A stretch of 64,000 nucleotides of DNA from CAVZMI01 sp050011775. GTDB taxonomy: Bacteria; Bacteroidota; Ignavibacteria; UBA10030; CAVZMI01. The position numbers and the translations under genes are program-made. Below are positions 8,539 to 17,007 of the stretch, in pieces. The stretch covers positions 1 to 64,000 of the forward strand of contig JBEKIL010000013.1 in NCBI GenBank assembly GCA_050011775.1. Reading direction: 5' to 3'. Numbering within the stretch: position 1 is the stretch's first letter; each line of letters opens with the position of its first letter. A model generated the notes under the pieces. It was given only the letters and a program-made list of their open reading frames with translations. It made no database searches and was not told the origin of the DNA.

Positions 8539-8557
8539 CGAATTCATTCAGAATTCG
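8539..8557. promoter_or_regulatory. Perfect inverted repeat upstream of nifJ
   Basis: CGAATTC (8539-8545), five-base spacer ATTCA, GAATTCG (8551-8557). It lies about 70 bases before the nifJ start and just before a TATAAC box (8561-8566). The geometry fits a dimeric regulator operator; no regulator is identified. The rest of 8361-8624 shows no gene. Confidence 0.35.
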
Positions 8558-8624
8558 TAGTATAACTTTTGTGTGGTTATTCGACACGCAGAAGTATTAA
8601 TATTAGTCATACGGAGAAAAAAGA

Positions 8625-11600
8625 ATGGTTAGACGCAAAGTTACTATCGACGGAAACGAAGCTGCCGCGTATGTTGCTCATAAAGTAAACGAAGTTATCG
8701 CAATCTATCCTATTACTCCTTCATCGAATATGGGAGAATGGGCCGATGATTGGTCGGCAGCCGGTAAAAAGAATATCTGGGGCACTATACCGCTTGTGAC
8801 AGAACTCCAGAGCGAAGGAGGAGCTTCAGGCGCGGTACATGGTGCCCTTCAAACCGGATCGTTGACAACGACATTCACTGCATCACAGGGACTGTTGCTG
8901 ATGATCCCCAATATGTTCAAAATTGCAGGCGAACTCACCTCAACTGTCTTTCATGTTTCAGCACGCACCGTTGCAACACATGCGCTGTCGATCTTTGGAG
9001 ATCATGGCGATGTAATGGCGACGCGATCCACAGGATTTGGTTTCATAGCTTCAAACTCGGTGCAAGAAGTGATGGATTTCGCCCTGATCGCACAGGCAGC
9101 AACGCTCGAAGCCCGTGTTCCATTGATCCATTTCTTCGACGGATTCCGGACATCGCACGAAGTTATGAAGATCGAAGAGTTGGCGGTTGAGGATCTCAGA
9201 GCAATGATCGATGATGAATTGGTTCGCGCACATCGTGCGCGCTCGCTCTCACCGGATCATCCTGTCACGCGCGGCACTGCACAAAATCCCGATGTGTTCT
9301 TCCAGAATCGCGAGACGGTCAATCCGTTCTACGCCGCCTGTCCGGATATCGTGCAGAAAGCAATGGATAAGTTTGCGAAAATTGTTGGTCGTCAGTACCA
9401 TCTCTTCGATTATGTTGGGGCGCCCGATGCCGATCGTATTATCATTATAATGGGTTCAGGAGCCGAAGCCGCTCAAGAGACGGCAGAATATCTCAACAAC
9501 CATGGAGAAAAAGTCGGCGTGGTGAAAGTCCGACTCTATCGTCCGTTTTCTGTAAGACACTTTATAAAATCTCTGCCAAAAACGGTGAGGGGAATTGCGG
9601 TTCTCGACCGTACAAAGGAACCGGGTGCCGCAGGTGAACCGCTATATCAGGATGTCCTCACGGCGTTGAGTGAGACGCTGATGGGTGGAACGCTTCCGAT
9701 GGGGCGGTTTCCACAGGTCATAGGCGGACGCTACGGCCTCTCGTCAAAAGAATTCACACCGGCGATGGTCAAGGCGGTTTTTGATGAATTGAAAAAAGAA
9801 AAACCGAAAAATCACTTTACAGTAGGTATTAACGAAGACGTGACGAAAAGCAGTCTCGATTTCGATCCCCGTTTCTCGACCGAGGGTGATGATGTCGTCC
9901 GTGCAATGTTTTACGGACTTGGCGCTGACGGAACCGTCGGTGCGAATAAGAACTCGATCAAGATCATCGGTGAAGATACCGACAATTATGCGCAGGGATA
10001 TTTTGTTTACGACTCGAAAAAGTCGGGCTCAATGACGACGTCTCATCTTCGCTTCGGTCCCCGCCCGATTCATTCGACATACCTTGTTTCGAGGGCAAAC
10101 TTCATTGCCTGCCATCAGTGGTTTTTCCTGGAGAAGTACGATATGTTGAAAGATGCAATTCCCGGCGCAACATTCCTACTCAACAGCTCTTTTGGTCGGG
10201 ATGAAGTATGGGATAAACTTCCGCGGACAGTCCAGGAACAGATCATTGAAAAGAAATTAAAGTTCTATGTGATCGATGGATACAAAGTTGCCGCCGATAC
10301 CGGCATGGGTGCACGGGTGAATACGATCATGCAGACATGCTTTTTCGCCATCTCAGGGATATTGCCGAAGGATGAAGCAATCACAGCAATAAAAAATTCA
10401 ATCAGGAAAACATATGGAAAGAAGGGAGAGGAGATTGTTCAGCAGAACTTTAATGCCGTCGATCAGACTCTTGCTCATCTCAATGAGGTGGAATATCCCT
10501 CGACGGTTACCAGTAAAATAGAAATGCCGCCCACTGTCTCTGCAAAAGCTCCTGAATTCGTCAAGAATGTCTCGGCAAAAATGATAGCCGGGATGGGCGA
10601 TTCAGTACCTGTAAGCGCATTCCCGGTTGACGGTACATGGCCGGCGGCGACATCGCAATGGGAGAAACGGAACATCGCTCTCGAGATCCCGGTTTGGGAC
10701 GAGAGCATTTGCATTCAGTGCGGCAAGTGCGCCATAGTCTGTCCGCACGCAACGATTCGTATCAAAGTGTTCGATCCAAAATATCTTGCTGCCGCACCGC
10801 CGACATTTAAATCGATGGATTATAAAGGCAATGAATATAAAGGGATGAAATATACGATCCAGATTGCGCCGGAAGATTGCACGGGTTGTGCTCTCTGCGT
10901 CGATGTTTGTCCGGTGAAGAACAAATCGGAGACCCGTCTTAAATCCATAAACATGAAACCGCAGCCGCCGATCCGCGAGTCTGAACGTATGAATTACGAT
11001 TTCTTCCTCGGCCTGCCTGAGGTTGACCGGCGTAATGTGAAGATCGATACGATTAAAGGATCGCAATTCCTGCAGCCGCTGTTCGAATATTCCGGTGCAT
11101 GTTCAGGGTGCGGTGAAACGCCGTATGTGAAACTGGTCAGTCAACTCTTCGGTGACAGGGCTATCATTGCAAATGCCACAGGCTGCTCGTCGATTTACGG
11201 CGGCAACCTCCCGACGAGTCCGTGGACCGTGAACAATGAAGGACGCGGTCCGGCATGGTCGAATTCTCTCTTCGAAGATAATGCAGAATTCGGATTCGGT
11301 TTCCGGCTCTCGATCGATAAACAGAAAGAATTCGCAAAGGAATTGCTGACGCAGCTTGCTCCATCCATCGGTGATGATCTTGCCACTGCACTGATTAACG
11401 CAGATCAATCGGATGAAGTAAAGATCTATGAACAGCGTGAACGTGTTGCCGCTCTGAAGAAGAAACTTAATCAGATGAACACACCGGAAGCAAAAAATCT
11501 GTTGGCCATAGCCGACGTTCTTGTAAAAAAGAGCGTCTGGATCATAGGCGGCGACGGATGGGCGTACGATATTGGATACGGCGGACTCGATCACGTCCTT

Positions 11601-12209
11601 GCCTCCGGCCGTGATGTGAATGTGCTTGTACTCGATACTGAAGTGTATTCTAATACGGGCGGTCAGATGTCGAAATCCACTCCGCGTGCCGCTGTTGCAA
11701 AATTTGCCGCCGGCGGTAAACCGCTGCCAAAGAAGGATCTCGGAATGATCGCGATGAGTTATGGAAACATCTATGTAGCAAAAGTTGCTATGGGATCCAA
11801 TGATTTGCAGACAGTCAAGGCCTTCCTTGAAGCAGAGGCATATAACGGACCGTCGCTCATTATCGCTTACAGTCATTGCATCGCGCATGGAATCAACATG
11901 GAAAAGGGAATGGATAATCAGAAGGCCGCAGTTGATTCAGGTCACTGGCCGCTCTTCCGATTCAATCCGGCGTTAGCCTTGGAAGGGAAGAATCCGTTGA
12001 AGCTCGATTCGAAAGCCCCGAAGATTCCGTTCAAGCAATACGCATATATGGAAACACGATACAAGATGCTGACTAAGAGCAAACCCGAAGAAGCCAAGCG
12101 TTTGATCGAGCTTGCACAGGGAGACACAACATCACGATGGCACCTATATGAACAGATGGCCAATTTGAAATACGATTTCACTACCGGCACTGAGGAGTCA
12201 CACGAATAA
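8625..12209 (+). CDS. nifJ: Pyruvate:ferredoxin (flavodoxin) oxidoreductase, single polypeptide
   Basis: Oxidatively decarboxylates pyruvate to acetyl-CoA and CO2 in the cytosol, reducing ferredoxin or flavodoxin. It is 1194 residues, the full length of the fused PFOR type. The order is: alpha/TPP-pyrimidine domain (IYPITPSSNMGEWADDW near 30), CoA/gamma domains, two 4Fe-4S motifs at about 696-706 (CIQCGKCAIVCP) and 752-765 (CTGCALCVDVCP), the proximal cluster CSGCGETP near 825, and the TPP-pyrophosphate domain (GGDGWAYDIGYGG near 976; SNTGGQMSKSTP). A Shine-Dalgarno-like GGAG lies 9 bases upstream. It is followed after 14 bases by a dihydroorotate dehydrogenase-like gene, a pairing often seen with PFOR. 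It indicates anaerobic or facultative energy metabolism. Confidence 0.96.
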   Translation: MVRRKVTIDGNEAAAYVAHKVNEVIAIYPITPSSNMGEWADDWSAAGKKNIWGTIPLVTELQSEGGASGAVHGALQTGSLTTTFTASQGLLLMIPNMFKIAGELTSTVFHVSARTVATHALSIFGDHGDVMATRSTGFGFIASNSVQEVMDFALIAQAATLEARVPLIHFFDGFRTSHEVMKIEELAVEDLRAMIDDELVRAHRARSLSPDHPVTRGTAQNPDVFFQNRETVNPFYAACPDIVQKAMDKFAKIVGRQYHLFDYVGAPDADRIIIIMGSGAEAAQETAEYLNNHGEKVGVVKVRLYRPFSVRHFIKSLPKTVRGIAVLDRTKEPGAAGEPLYQDVLTALSETLMGGTLPMGRFPQVIGGRYGLSSKEFTPAMVKAVFDELKKEKPKNHFTVGINEDVTKSSLDFDPRFSTEGDDVVRAMFYGLGADGTVGANKNSIKIIGEDTDNYAQGYFVYDSKKSGSMTTSHLRFGPRPIHSTYLVSRANFIACHQWFFLEKYDMLKDAIPGATFLLNSSFGRDEVWDKLPRTVQEQIIEKKLKFYVIDGYKVAADTGMGARVNTIMQTCFFAISGILPKDEAITAIKNSIRKTYGKKGEEIVQQNFNAVDQTLAHLNEVEYPSTVTSKIEMPPTVSAKAPEFVKNVSAKMIAGMGDSVPVSAFPVDGTWPAATSQWEKRNIALEIPVWDESICIQCGKCAIVCPHATIRIKVFDPKYLAAAPPTFKSMDYKGNEYKGMKYTIQIAPEDCTGCALCVDVCPVKNKSETRLKSINMKPQPPIRESERMNYDFFLGLPEVDRRNVKIDTIKGSQFLQPLFEYSGACSGCGETPYVKLVSQLFGDRAIIANATGCSSIYGGNLPTSPWTVNNEGRGPAWSNSLFEDNAEFGFGFRLSIDKQKEFAKELLTQLAPSIGDDLATALINADQSDEVKIYEQRERVAALKKKLNQMNTPEAKNLLAIADVLVKKSVWIIGGDGWAYDIGYGGLDHVLASGRDVNVLVLDTEVYSNTGGQMSKSTPRAAVAKFAAGGKPLPKKDLGMIAMSYGNIYVAKVAMGSNDLQTVKAFLEAEAYNGPSLIIAYSHCIAHGINMEKGMDNQKAAVDSGHWPLFRFNPALALEGKNPLKLDSKAPKIPFKQYAYMETRYKMLTKSKPEEAKRLIELAQGDTTSRWHLYEQMANLKYDFTTGTEESHE

Positions 12210-12223
12210 GGAGGGTGGAAATT

Positions 12224-13216
12224 ATGGATCTATCGGCCAGGTATATGGGGATGACATTAAAAAATCCTCTCGTTCCATCGGCATCACCACTCTCACGGTC
12301 TATCGATGGAATTAAAGAGCTTGAAGATGCCGGTGCATCTGCTGTTGTATTGTATTCGATTTTTGAAGAACAATTCAGTCATGAAGCACGGGAGCTTGCA
12401 CATTTTCTTTCACATGGAACTGAAAGCTTTGCGGAAGCGGTGACATATTTTCCCCAGCCCGATGAATTCAATCTCGGGCCTGAAGAATATCTCGAGCTAA
12501 TTGCGAAGGCAAAAAAGACGGTTGGAATTCCGATTATAGGCAGTTTGAACGGATACTCGACCGGTGGATGGATCTCACACGCAAAGAAAATGCAGGAAGC
12601 CGGCGCAGATGCGCTTGAATTGAATGTATATTATATCCCAACCGATCCGAATCGTTCAGGAATTGAGATCGAGGCCATGTACATCGATGTTCTCAGGGCG
12701 GTGAAGAAATCGGTGACAATTCCGGTGGCAATGAAATTGAGCCCCTATTTCAGCTCGTTTGCCAACATGGCAAAACGGCTGGATGAAGCGGGTGCGGATG
12801 CGCTCGTGCTCTTCAACCGATTCTATCAGCCCGATATTGATCTCGATAAACTCGAAGTCGTTCCTAACGTTACGTTGAGCACGTCCAACTCGATTCGTCT
12901 GCCTCTTCGATGGATTGCGATTCTCTACGGGCATCTAAAAGCAGACCTGGCAGCGACGAGCGGCATCCACACTGCCGATGATGTTCTGAAAATGCTCATG
13001 GCCGGCGCAAGCGTGACGATGCTCTGTTCGTCGCTGCTGAGGATGGGGCCGCGTCACATTACGTCAATACTTAATAATCTCAAGCAATGGATGGAGGAGC
13101 GGGAATACGAGTCGGTGGCCCAAATGCGCGGCAGTATGAGTCAGAGATCGGTAGCCGAACCCGCGGCATTTGAGCGCGCAAATTATATGAAGGCAATCAA
13201 TCGGTTTCAGCGGTGA
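12224..13216 (+). CDS. Dihydroorotate dehydrogenase-like flavoprotein
   Basis: FMN-type TIM-barrel protein of 330 residues. The ATG at 12224 is chosen because AAGGAGGG sits 8-9 bases before it; an in-frame GTG at 12215 is less likely. DHODH-like segments are YMGMTLKNPLVPSASPLS at the start, a substrate loop (IIGSLNGYSTGGW), IPVAMKLSPYFSS in the middle and TSGIHTADDVLKMLMAGA at the FMN-phosphate site. It lacks clear hallmarks of true PyrD, and its position behind nifJ suggests a redox role with PFOR rather than pyrimidine synthesis. Its substrate is unknown. A small hairpin (AGCGGT/ACCGCT) spans the stop codon. Confidence 0.82.
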   Translation: MDLSARYMGMTLKNPLVPSASPLSRSIDGIKELEDAGASAVVLYSIFEEQFSHEARELAHFLSHGTESFAEAVTYFPQPDEFNLGPEEYLELIAKAKKTVGIPIIGSLNGYSTGGWISHAKKMQEAGADALELNVYYIPTDPNRSGIEIEAMYIDVLRAVKKSVTIPVAMKLSPYFSSFANMAKRLDEAGADALVLFNRFYQPDIDLDKLEVVPNVTLSTSNSIRLPLRWIAILYGHLKADLAATSGIHTADDVLKMLMAGASVTMLCSSLLRMGPRHITSILNNLKQWMEEREYESVAQMRGSMSQRSVAEPAAFERANYMKAINRFQR

Positions 13217-13436
13217 TACCGCTTCCGCCAACCCCACTGGTCCCACAATCCCACTTAGAACGTGGGACGTAAATAGCACGAAATCGTGGGACGTGAATCT
13301 CACTGGGGAACGTGAGACGGAAAAGAACGGAGCACGAGAACGTGGGATGGAAAAAATTGGAACACAAGAACGGCGGACAGGCCGCGGTATTGTGTATCTA
13401 TATTTATATAGTGAAATAGTTGTAGGGACAGTGGTA
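13217..13436. repeat. Non-coding spacer with imperfect CGTGGGACG / CGTGAGACG direct repeats
   Basis: The spacer between the dihydroorotate dehydrogenase-like gene and tRNA-Leu carries repeated GTGGGA/GTGAGA words (CCCACTTAGAACGTGGGACG, CGTGGGACGTGAATCTCAC, AACGTGAGACGG, AACGTGGGATGG), several complementary to each other. No convincing gene is seen: the open frames here lack an initiation context and run into the tRNA. Confidence 0.5.
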
Positions 13437-13465
13437 TTGATTTCCACTACCGGAATCAATATATT
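13437..13465 (+). promoter_or_regulatory. Promoter for tRNA-Leu
   Basis: TTGATT (13437-13442), 17-base spacer, TATATT (13460-13465). The predicted start is about 5 bases before the tRNA 5' end. Confidence 0.55.
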
Positions 13466-13476
13466 TATGCGTGGTC

Positions 13477-13564
13477 GCCGGGATGGTGGAATTGGCAGAC
13501 ACGAAGGACTTAAAATCCTTTCAGCCCATAAAGGCTGGTGCGGGTTCAAGTCCCGCTCTCGGCA
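13477..13564 (+). tRNA. tRNA-Leu (TAA)
   Basis: 88-nt class II tRNA. Acceptor GCCGGGA pairs with TCTCGGC (13557-13563), discriminator A. Anticodon arm AAGGA-CTTAAAA-TCCTT gives anticodon TAA. The long variable arm is CAGCC-CATAAA-GGCTG, and the T arm is GCGGG-TTCAAGT-CCCGC. CCA is not encoded. Confidence 0.95.
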
Positions 13565-13614
13565 CGAAAGAGCAAGGAAAAAGTAAAAAGGAAAAATTAA
13601 AAAGTATGATTAGA

Positions 13615-13645
13615 AGCTGCTGGATTTCCAGTGGCTTTTTTATTT
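13615..13645 (+). terminator. Rho-independent terminator after tRNA-Leu
   Basis: AGCTGCTGG (13615-13623), loop ATTT, CCAGTGGCT (13628-13636), then TTTTTTATTTT. Nine pairs including two wobbles. Confidence 0.75.
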
Positions 13646-13860
13646 TATAGAATGGTTCTAGGCCGGAGGCCTGCCCGCCGAAGTGAAACGAAGGCGTGGC
13701 CTGTCCGCTGCCGGAGTCCCGATTTCTCGTCCTGAGCCTTCGGCCCGAGCTCAGGCCGAGGGCTTGCTTGCCCTGAGCTTGTCGAAGGGCTTGCCGCGAG
13801 CCCCTCGGCATGCTCGGGGCAGGTTTGTCGAGCGGTCGAAGGATGTAGGGATGTAGGCGT
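13646..13860. repeat. Cluster of G+C-rich palindromic repeats
   Basis: Several short palindromes are packed together: GGCCGGAGGCC near 13659, GTCCTGAGCCTTCGG with CGAGCTCAGGCCGAGG at 13730-13762, CCCTGAGCTTGTCGAAGGG at 13771-13789 and GCCCCTCGGCATGCTCGGGGC near 13800. The CTTCG/CTCAGG ends match the family at 3587-3690. No gene is seen. Confidence 0.6.
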
Positions 13861-13929
13861 GATTCCCTCGTAACATTAGTGAGCATCAATATCTTACAAC
13901 AAAGACCTCTTTTTTAGCTTTATTTCGCC

Positions 13930-13958
13930 TTGACTTTCCCCACCTTTTCACGTATATT
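13930..13958 (+). promoter_or_regulatory. Strong promoter upstream of a short terminated transcript
   Basis: TTGACT (13930-13935), 17-base spacer, TATATT (13953-13958). The predicted start is near 13965. Confidence 0.6.
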
Positions 13959-13964
13959 TTTAGG

Positions 13965-14030
13965 GCTATAGTTTCAAGAGCACCAGCGTCTGTTGGTAGT
14001 TACTCGAGACGAGCAGGTGCTTTTTTTTGT
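13965..14030 (+). ncRNA. Candidate small RNA / terminated leader before tRNA-Val
   Basis: Between the promoter at 13930-13958 and an eight-T tract at 14021-14028 lies a roughly 60-nt unit folding as AGCACC/GGTGCT plus CGTCT/AGACG around a 15-nt loop. Promoter plus intrinsic terminator defines a complete short transcription unit 25 bases before tRNA-Val. It may be an independent small RNA, or a leader whose termination limits tRNA-Val/thrS transcription. No known RNA family is recognised. Confidence 0.45.
13979..14028 (+). terminator. Intrinsic terminator upstream of tRNA-Val
   Basis: Stem AGCACC (13979-13984) with GGTGCT (14016-14021), inner stem CGTCT (13987-13991) with AGACG (14007-14011), directly followed by TTTTTTTT. 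Confidence 0.65.
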
Positions 14031-14053
14031 CCCTACGGGTCGTAGACTCTAAT

Positions 14054-14127
14054 GGGCTCTTGGCGCAGTTGGTTAGCGCGCTTCCTTGACATGGAAGAGG
14101 TCATAGGTTCGAATCCTATAGGGCCCA
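14054..14127 (+). tRNA. tRNA-Val (GAC)
   Basis: 74-nt cloverleaf. Acceptor GGGCTCT pairs with AGGGCCC (14120-14126, one G-T), discriminator A. D arm GCGC/GCGC. Anticodon arm CTTCC-TTGACAT-GGAAG gives anticodon GAC. T arm ATAGG-TTCGAAT-CCTAT. CCA is not encoded. Confidence 0.95.
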
Positions 14128-14148
14128 CGCAGTTGGGATCAACCGTAT

Positions 14149-14171
14149 CGGAGAAGTCTCCGGTTTTTTTT
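14149..14171 (+). terminator. Terminator between tRNA-Val and thrS
   Basis: CGGAG (14149-14153), loop AAGT, CTCCG (14158-14162), then GTTTTTTTT. It ends 11 bases before the thrS start codon, so it either ends the tRNA transcript or acts as an attenuator for thrS. Confidence 0.6.
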
Positions 14172-14181
14172 ATCTGCCCAA

Positions 14182-16128
14182 ATGACAATGAGTACAATTT
14201 CAATTAAATTCCCTGATGGGGATACCCGGCAGTACGAACGGGGTGTTACCGGGTTACATATAGCCGCTGAAATCAGCAAGGGACTTGCCCAGCAAGCTCT
14301 CGCGATTCTGGTTAATGGAGAGACGTGGGACCTCACTCGTCCGATCACGACCGATGCGGAAGTCAGAATAGTAAAGTGGGGCGACGAGGAGGGGAAACAC
14401 ACCTACTGGCACAGCTCTGCACATTTAATGGCAGAGGCAGTCGAGATTCTATTCCCCGGAACAAAATTCGGCATCGGACCGGCAATTGAAAACGGCTTCT
14501 ATTATGACATCGACATGAACGAGCATTCTCTGACGCAGGAGGATCTCGCAAAAATAGAAGCAAAGATGCTCGAGCTCGTGAAGAAAGATTCTGCGTATAT
14601 CAGAGAAGAGAGATCGTGGGAGGATGCAGTCAGGGTATTTACCGAGAAGGGTGATCCATATAAACTCGAACTTCTCGAAGGTCTGAAAGGACAAACCATT
14701 ACGCTGTATCACAGCGGATCCTTCACCGATTTATGTTATGGTCCGCATCTACCGTCGACAGGGAAGATCAAAGCGATCAAGTTATTGAGTGTTGCCGGTG
14801 CATACTGGCGCGGGAGCGAAAAGAACAAGATGCTGCAGCGCATCTATGGAATTACGTTTCCGGCACAGAAAGAACTCGATCAATATCTTGAAAGACTGGA
14901 GGAAGCAAAACGCCGGGATCACCGGAAGCTGGGTGCAGAGCTCGATCTTTTCCATATAACGCCAAAAGTCGGCGGAGGTTTGCCCCTCTGGATGCCGAAA
15001 GGGACAATCATCCGTGAAACTCTGGAAAACTTTTTACGGGAAGAACAGCGGAAACGCGGATATCTAGCAGTCGTAACGCCGCATATCGGCAATATCAATC
15101 TTTATAAGACAAGCGGGCATTATCCATATTACAAAGACAGTCAGTTCACGCCCATCAAAGTCGAAGATGAAGAGTATCTCCTCAGGCCGATGAATTGTCC
15201 GCACCACTTCCAGATTTATGCGGCACGGCCGCGGAGTTATCGCGATCTGCCGATTCGACTGTGTGAATTCGGAACGGTCTACAGATATGAACAATCGGGC
15301 GAGCTGAACGGGTTGACCCGTGTTCGCTGTTTTACGGTCGATGATTCACATATGTTTGTTCGTCAGGATCAACTGAAGAAAGAAGTCTGCGACGTTATAG
15401 AGCTCATCCAACTGGTATTTCGAACCTTGGGATTCAGCGATTTTAAGACACGGTTGTCGTTCCGTGATCCGAAGAATAAAGAGAAATACGGCGGAGAGGA
15501 TTCGCTCTGGGAGCAGGCGCAAAAGGATATCAAAGAAGCTGCCGACGAGATGAAATTGGATTATAAGATTGCAATAGGCGAAGCTGCGTTCTACGGTCCG
15601 AAGATCGATTTCATGGTTCAGGATGTCCTCGGTCGTACGTGGCAGCTTGGAACTGTGCAGGTTGATTATGTAATGCCGGAACGATTTGAGCTTGAGTATG
15701 TCGGTAGCGACGGACAAAAACACCGTCCGGTTGTGATACATCGCGCACCATTCGGATCGCTCGAGAGGTTTATCGGCGTGCTCATCGAACATTTTGCGGG
15801 ATATTTCCCATTATGGCTCTCGCCCGTACAGGCTGTTGTCCTGCCGATAAGTGATGCATTTATGGGATATGCCGACGAAGTATTTGGGAAACTCAAATCT
15901 GCAGGAATCCGTGCAGAGGTCGATTACCGCAACGAAAAGATTGGTTACAAAATCCGTGATTGGGAGATGAAAAAGGTTCCCTATATGCTGATTATAGGGG
16001 AAAAAGAAAAAGAACGAGGCAGCGTATCGGTTCGTATCCATAAAAAAGGTGATATTGGGTCGATGGATACCGGTGAGATCATAGCAAAAATAAAAGATGA
16101 AATAGATCGGAAAATACTCACAACGTAG
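14182..16128 (+). CDS. thrS: Threonyl-tRNA synthetase
   Basis: Class II synthetase of 648 residues that charges tRNA-Thr. Residues 1-62 are the TGS domain (SIKFPDGDTRQYERG). The editing domain follows with HSSAHLMAEAV near 77 and LCYGPHLPSTG near 182. The catalytic core has the zinc Cys in MNCPHHF near 338 and motif 3 in HRAPFGSLERFIGVLIEH. The C-terminal anticodon-binding domain begins near 545. No Shine-Dalgarno is visible because a terminator hairpin with its T tract abuts the start; the second ATG (14188) is an alternative. It heads the conserved block thrS-infC-rpmI-rplT-pheS-pheT. Confidence 0.96.
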   Translation: MTMSTISIKFPDGDTRQYERGVTGLHIAAEISKGLAQQALAILVNGETWDLTRPITTDAEVRIVKWGDEEGKHTYWHSSAHLMAEAVEILFPGTKFGIGPAIENGFYYDIDMNEHSLTQEDLAKIEAKMLELVKKDSAYIREERSWEDAVRVFTEKGDPYKLELLEGLKGQTITLYHSGSFTDLCYGPHLPSTGKIKAIKLLSVAGAYWRGSEKNKMLQRIYGITFPAQKELDQYLERLEEAKRRDHRKLGAELDLFHITPKVGGGLPLWMPKGTIIRETLENFLREEQRKRGYLAVVTPHIGNINLYKTSGHYPYYKDSQFTPIKVEDEEYLLRPMNCPHHFQIYAARPRSYRDLPIRLCEFGTVYRYEQSGELNGLTRVRCFTVDDSHMFVRQDQLKKEVCDVIELIQLVFRTLGFSDFKTRLSFRDPKNKEKYGGEDSLWEQAQKDIKEAADEMKLDYKIAIGEAAFYGPKIDFMVQDVLGRTWQLGTVQVDYVMPERFELEYVGSDGQKHRPVVIHRAPFGSLERFIGVLIEHFAGYFPLWLSPVQAVVLPISDAFMGYADEVFGKLKSAGIRAEVDYRNEKIGYKIRDWEMKKVPYMLIIGEKEKERGSVSVRIHKKGDIGSMDTGEIIAKIKDEIDRKILTT

Positions 16129-16139
16129 GAGGCAGAACT

Positions 16140-16721
16140 ATTACTAAAGAAGACAAGCGTATACGCATCAACGAAGAAATTCGTGCGGTGAAAGTCCGCG
16201 TAATAGATGACGAAGAAGGTCAGCTTGGGATCATGTCGCCGCGCGAAGCGTTACAGCTTGCCCGAGAGCGAGGGAGAGACTTGATCGAGATAGTTCCGAA
16301 TGCCAATCCGCCTGTATGTAAAATCATGGATTTTGGCAAATTTAAGTACGAATTGAGTAAGAAGGAGAAGCTTCAGCGGAAGCACCAGCATATTGCATTG
16401 GTTAAAGAACTTCGCTTTCATCCAAATACTGATATTCATGACTTTAATTTCAAAACAAGACACGCCCGCCAGTTCCTTGAGGATGGGAATAAGGTAAAGG
16501 CGGTTGTGGTATTTAAAGGTCGTGAGATTACATATAAAGAGCAGGGCGAGGATGTACTTCAGCGATTGACCGTTAATCTTGCTGATGTGGCGAAAGTCGA
16601 TCAGGAGCTGCGGCTCGAAGGACGTCACATGATTGTGATCTTTGCACCGGATAAATCGAAGAAAAAGCAGGACTCTGGTAAACAAGCGGATGCAAAAAAA
16701 GGGAATGAGAACAAGGAGTAA
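16140..16721 (+). CDS. infC: Translation initiation factor IF-3 (AUU start codon)
   Basis: Start set at ATT 16140, which lies 7 bases after the strong Shine-Dalgarno GGAGG (16128-16132) and restores the conserved N-terminus (TKEDKRIRINEEIRAVKVR). The first standard start in this frame, GTG 16188, would delete this part of the N-domain. The product is 193 residues: N-domain with VIDDEEGQLGIMSPREAL, linker, then C-domain (KELRFHPNTDIHDFNFKTRH), with a charged tail. IF-3 binds the 30S subunit and discriminates against non-standard start codons, so an AUU start allows autoregulation as known in E. coli. The thrS stop overlaps the Shine-Dalgarno. Confidence 0.93.
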   Translation: MTKEDKRIRINEEIRAVKVRVIDDEEGQLGIMSPREALQLARERGRDLIEIVPNANPPVCKIMDFGKFKYELSKKEKLQRKHQHIALVKELRFHPNTDIHDFNFKTRHARQFLEDGNKVKAVVVFKGREITYKEQGEDVLQRLTVNLADVAKVDQELRLEGRHMIVIFAPDKSKKKQDSGKQADAKKGNENKE

Positions 16722-16723
16722 AT

Positions 16724-16918
16724 ATGCCGAAAATGAAAAGCAATAGAGGAGCGGCAAAGCGTTTTAAAAAAACAGCATCGGGGAAATTGAAACGGCATAA
16801 AGCGTTCCGCAGCCATATATTGACATCGAAATCTAGGAAACGGAAGCGTGCACTGAGAAAACCCGCGTACGCATCAAAACAGGAGACAAAAGCTATAAGG
16901 ACGTTGATTCAGGTTTAA
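16724..16918 (+). CDS. rpmI: 50S ribosomal protein L35
   Basis: 64-residue, strongly basic protein with the L35 pattern MPKMKSNRGAAKRFKKTASG and RKRALRKPAYAS. It starts 2 bases after infC stops, with AAGGAG just upstream inside infC, in the conserved infC-rpmI-rplT order. Confidence 0.95.
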   Translation: MPKMKSNRGAAKRFKKTASGKLKRHKAFRSHILTSKSRKRKRALRKPAYASKQETKAIRTLIQV

Positions 16919-17007
16919 AAAAGCATAATTCACCGCACCGAAAAGTATTACTTCAAAGCATAACGAAGTGGTACTATCTAATCATCTAACAGGAGACAAG
17001 AGCAACT

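Noticed and set aside
11103..11888. Long minus-strand frame (261 codons) inside nifJ
   Set aside because: It is antisense to conserved PFOR sequence, with cysteine/histidine-rich random composition; a shadow frame.
13217..13440. CRISPR array from repeated GTGGGACG words
   Set aside because: The repeats are short, imperfect, irregularly spaced and partly inverted, with no unique spacers and no cas genes.
13293..13586. 97-codon plus-strand frame across the tRNA-Leu region
   Set aside because: It consists of translated repeat spacer and tRNA sequence, with no initiation context or family-like content.
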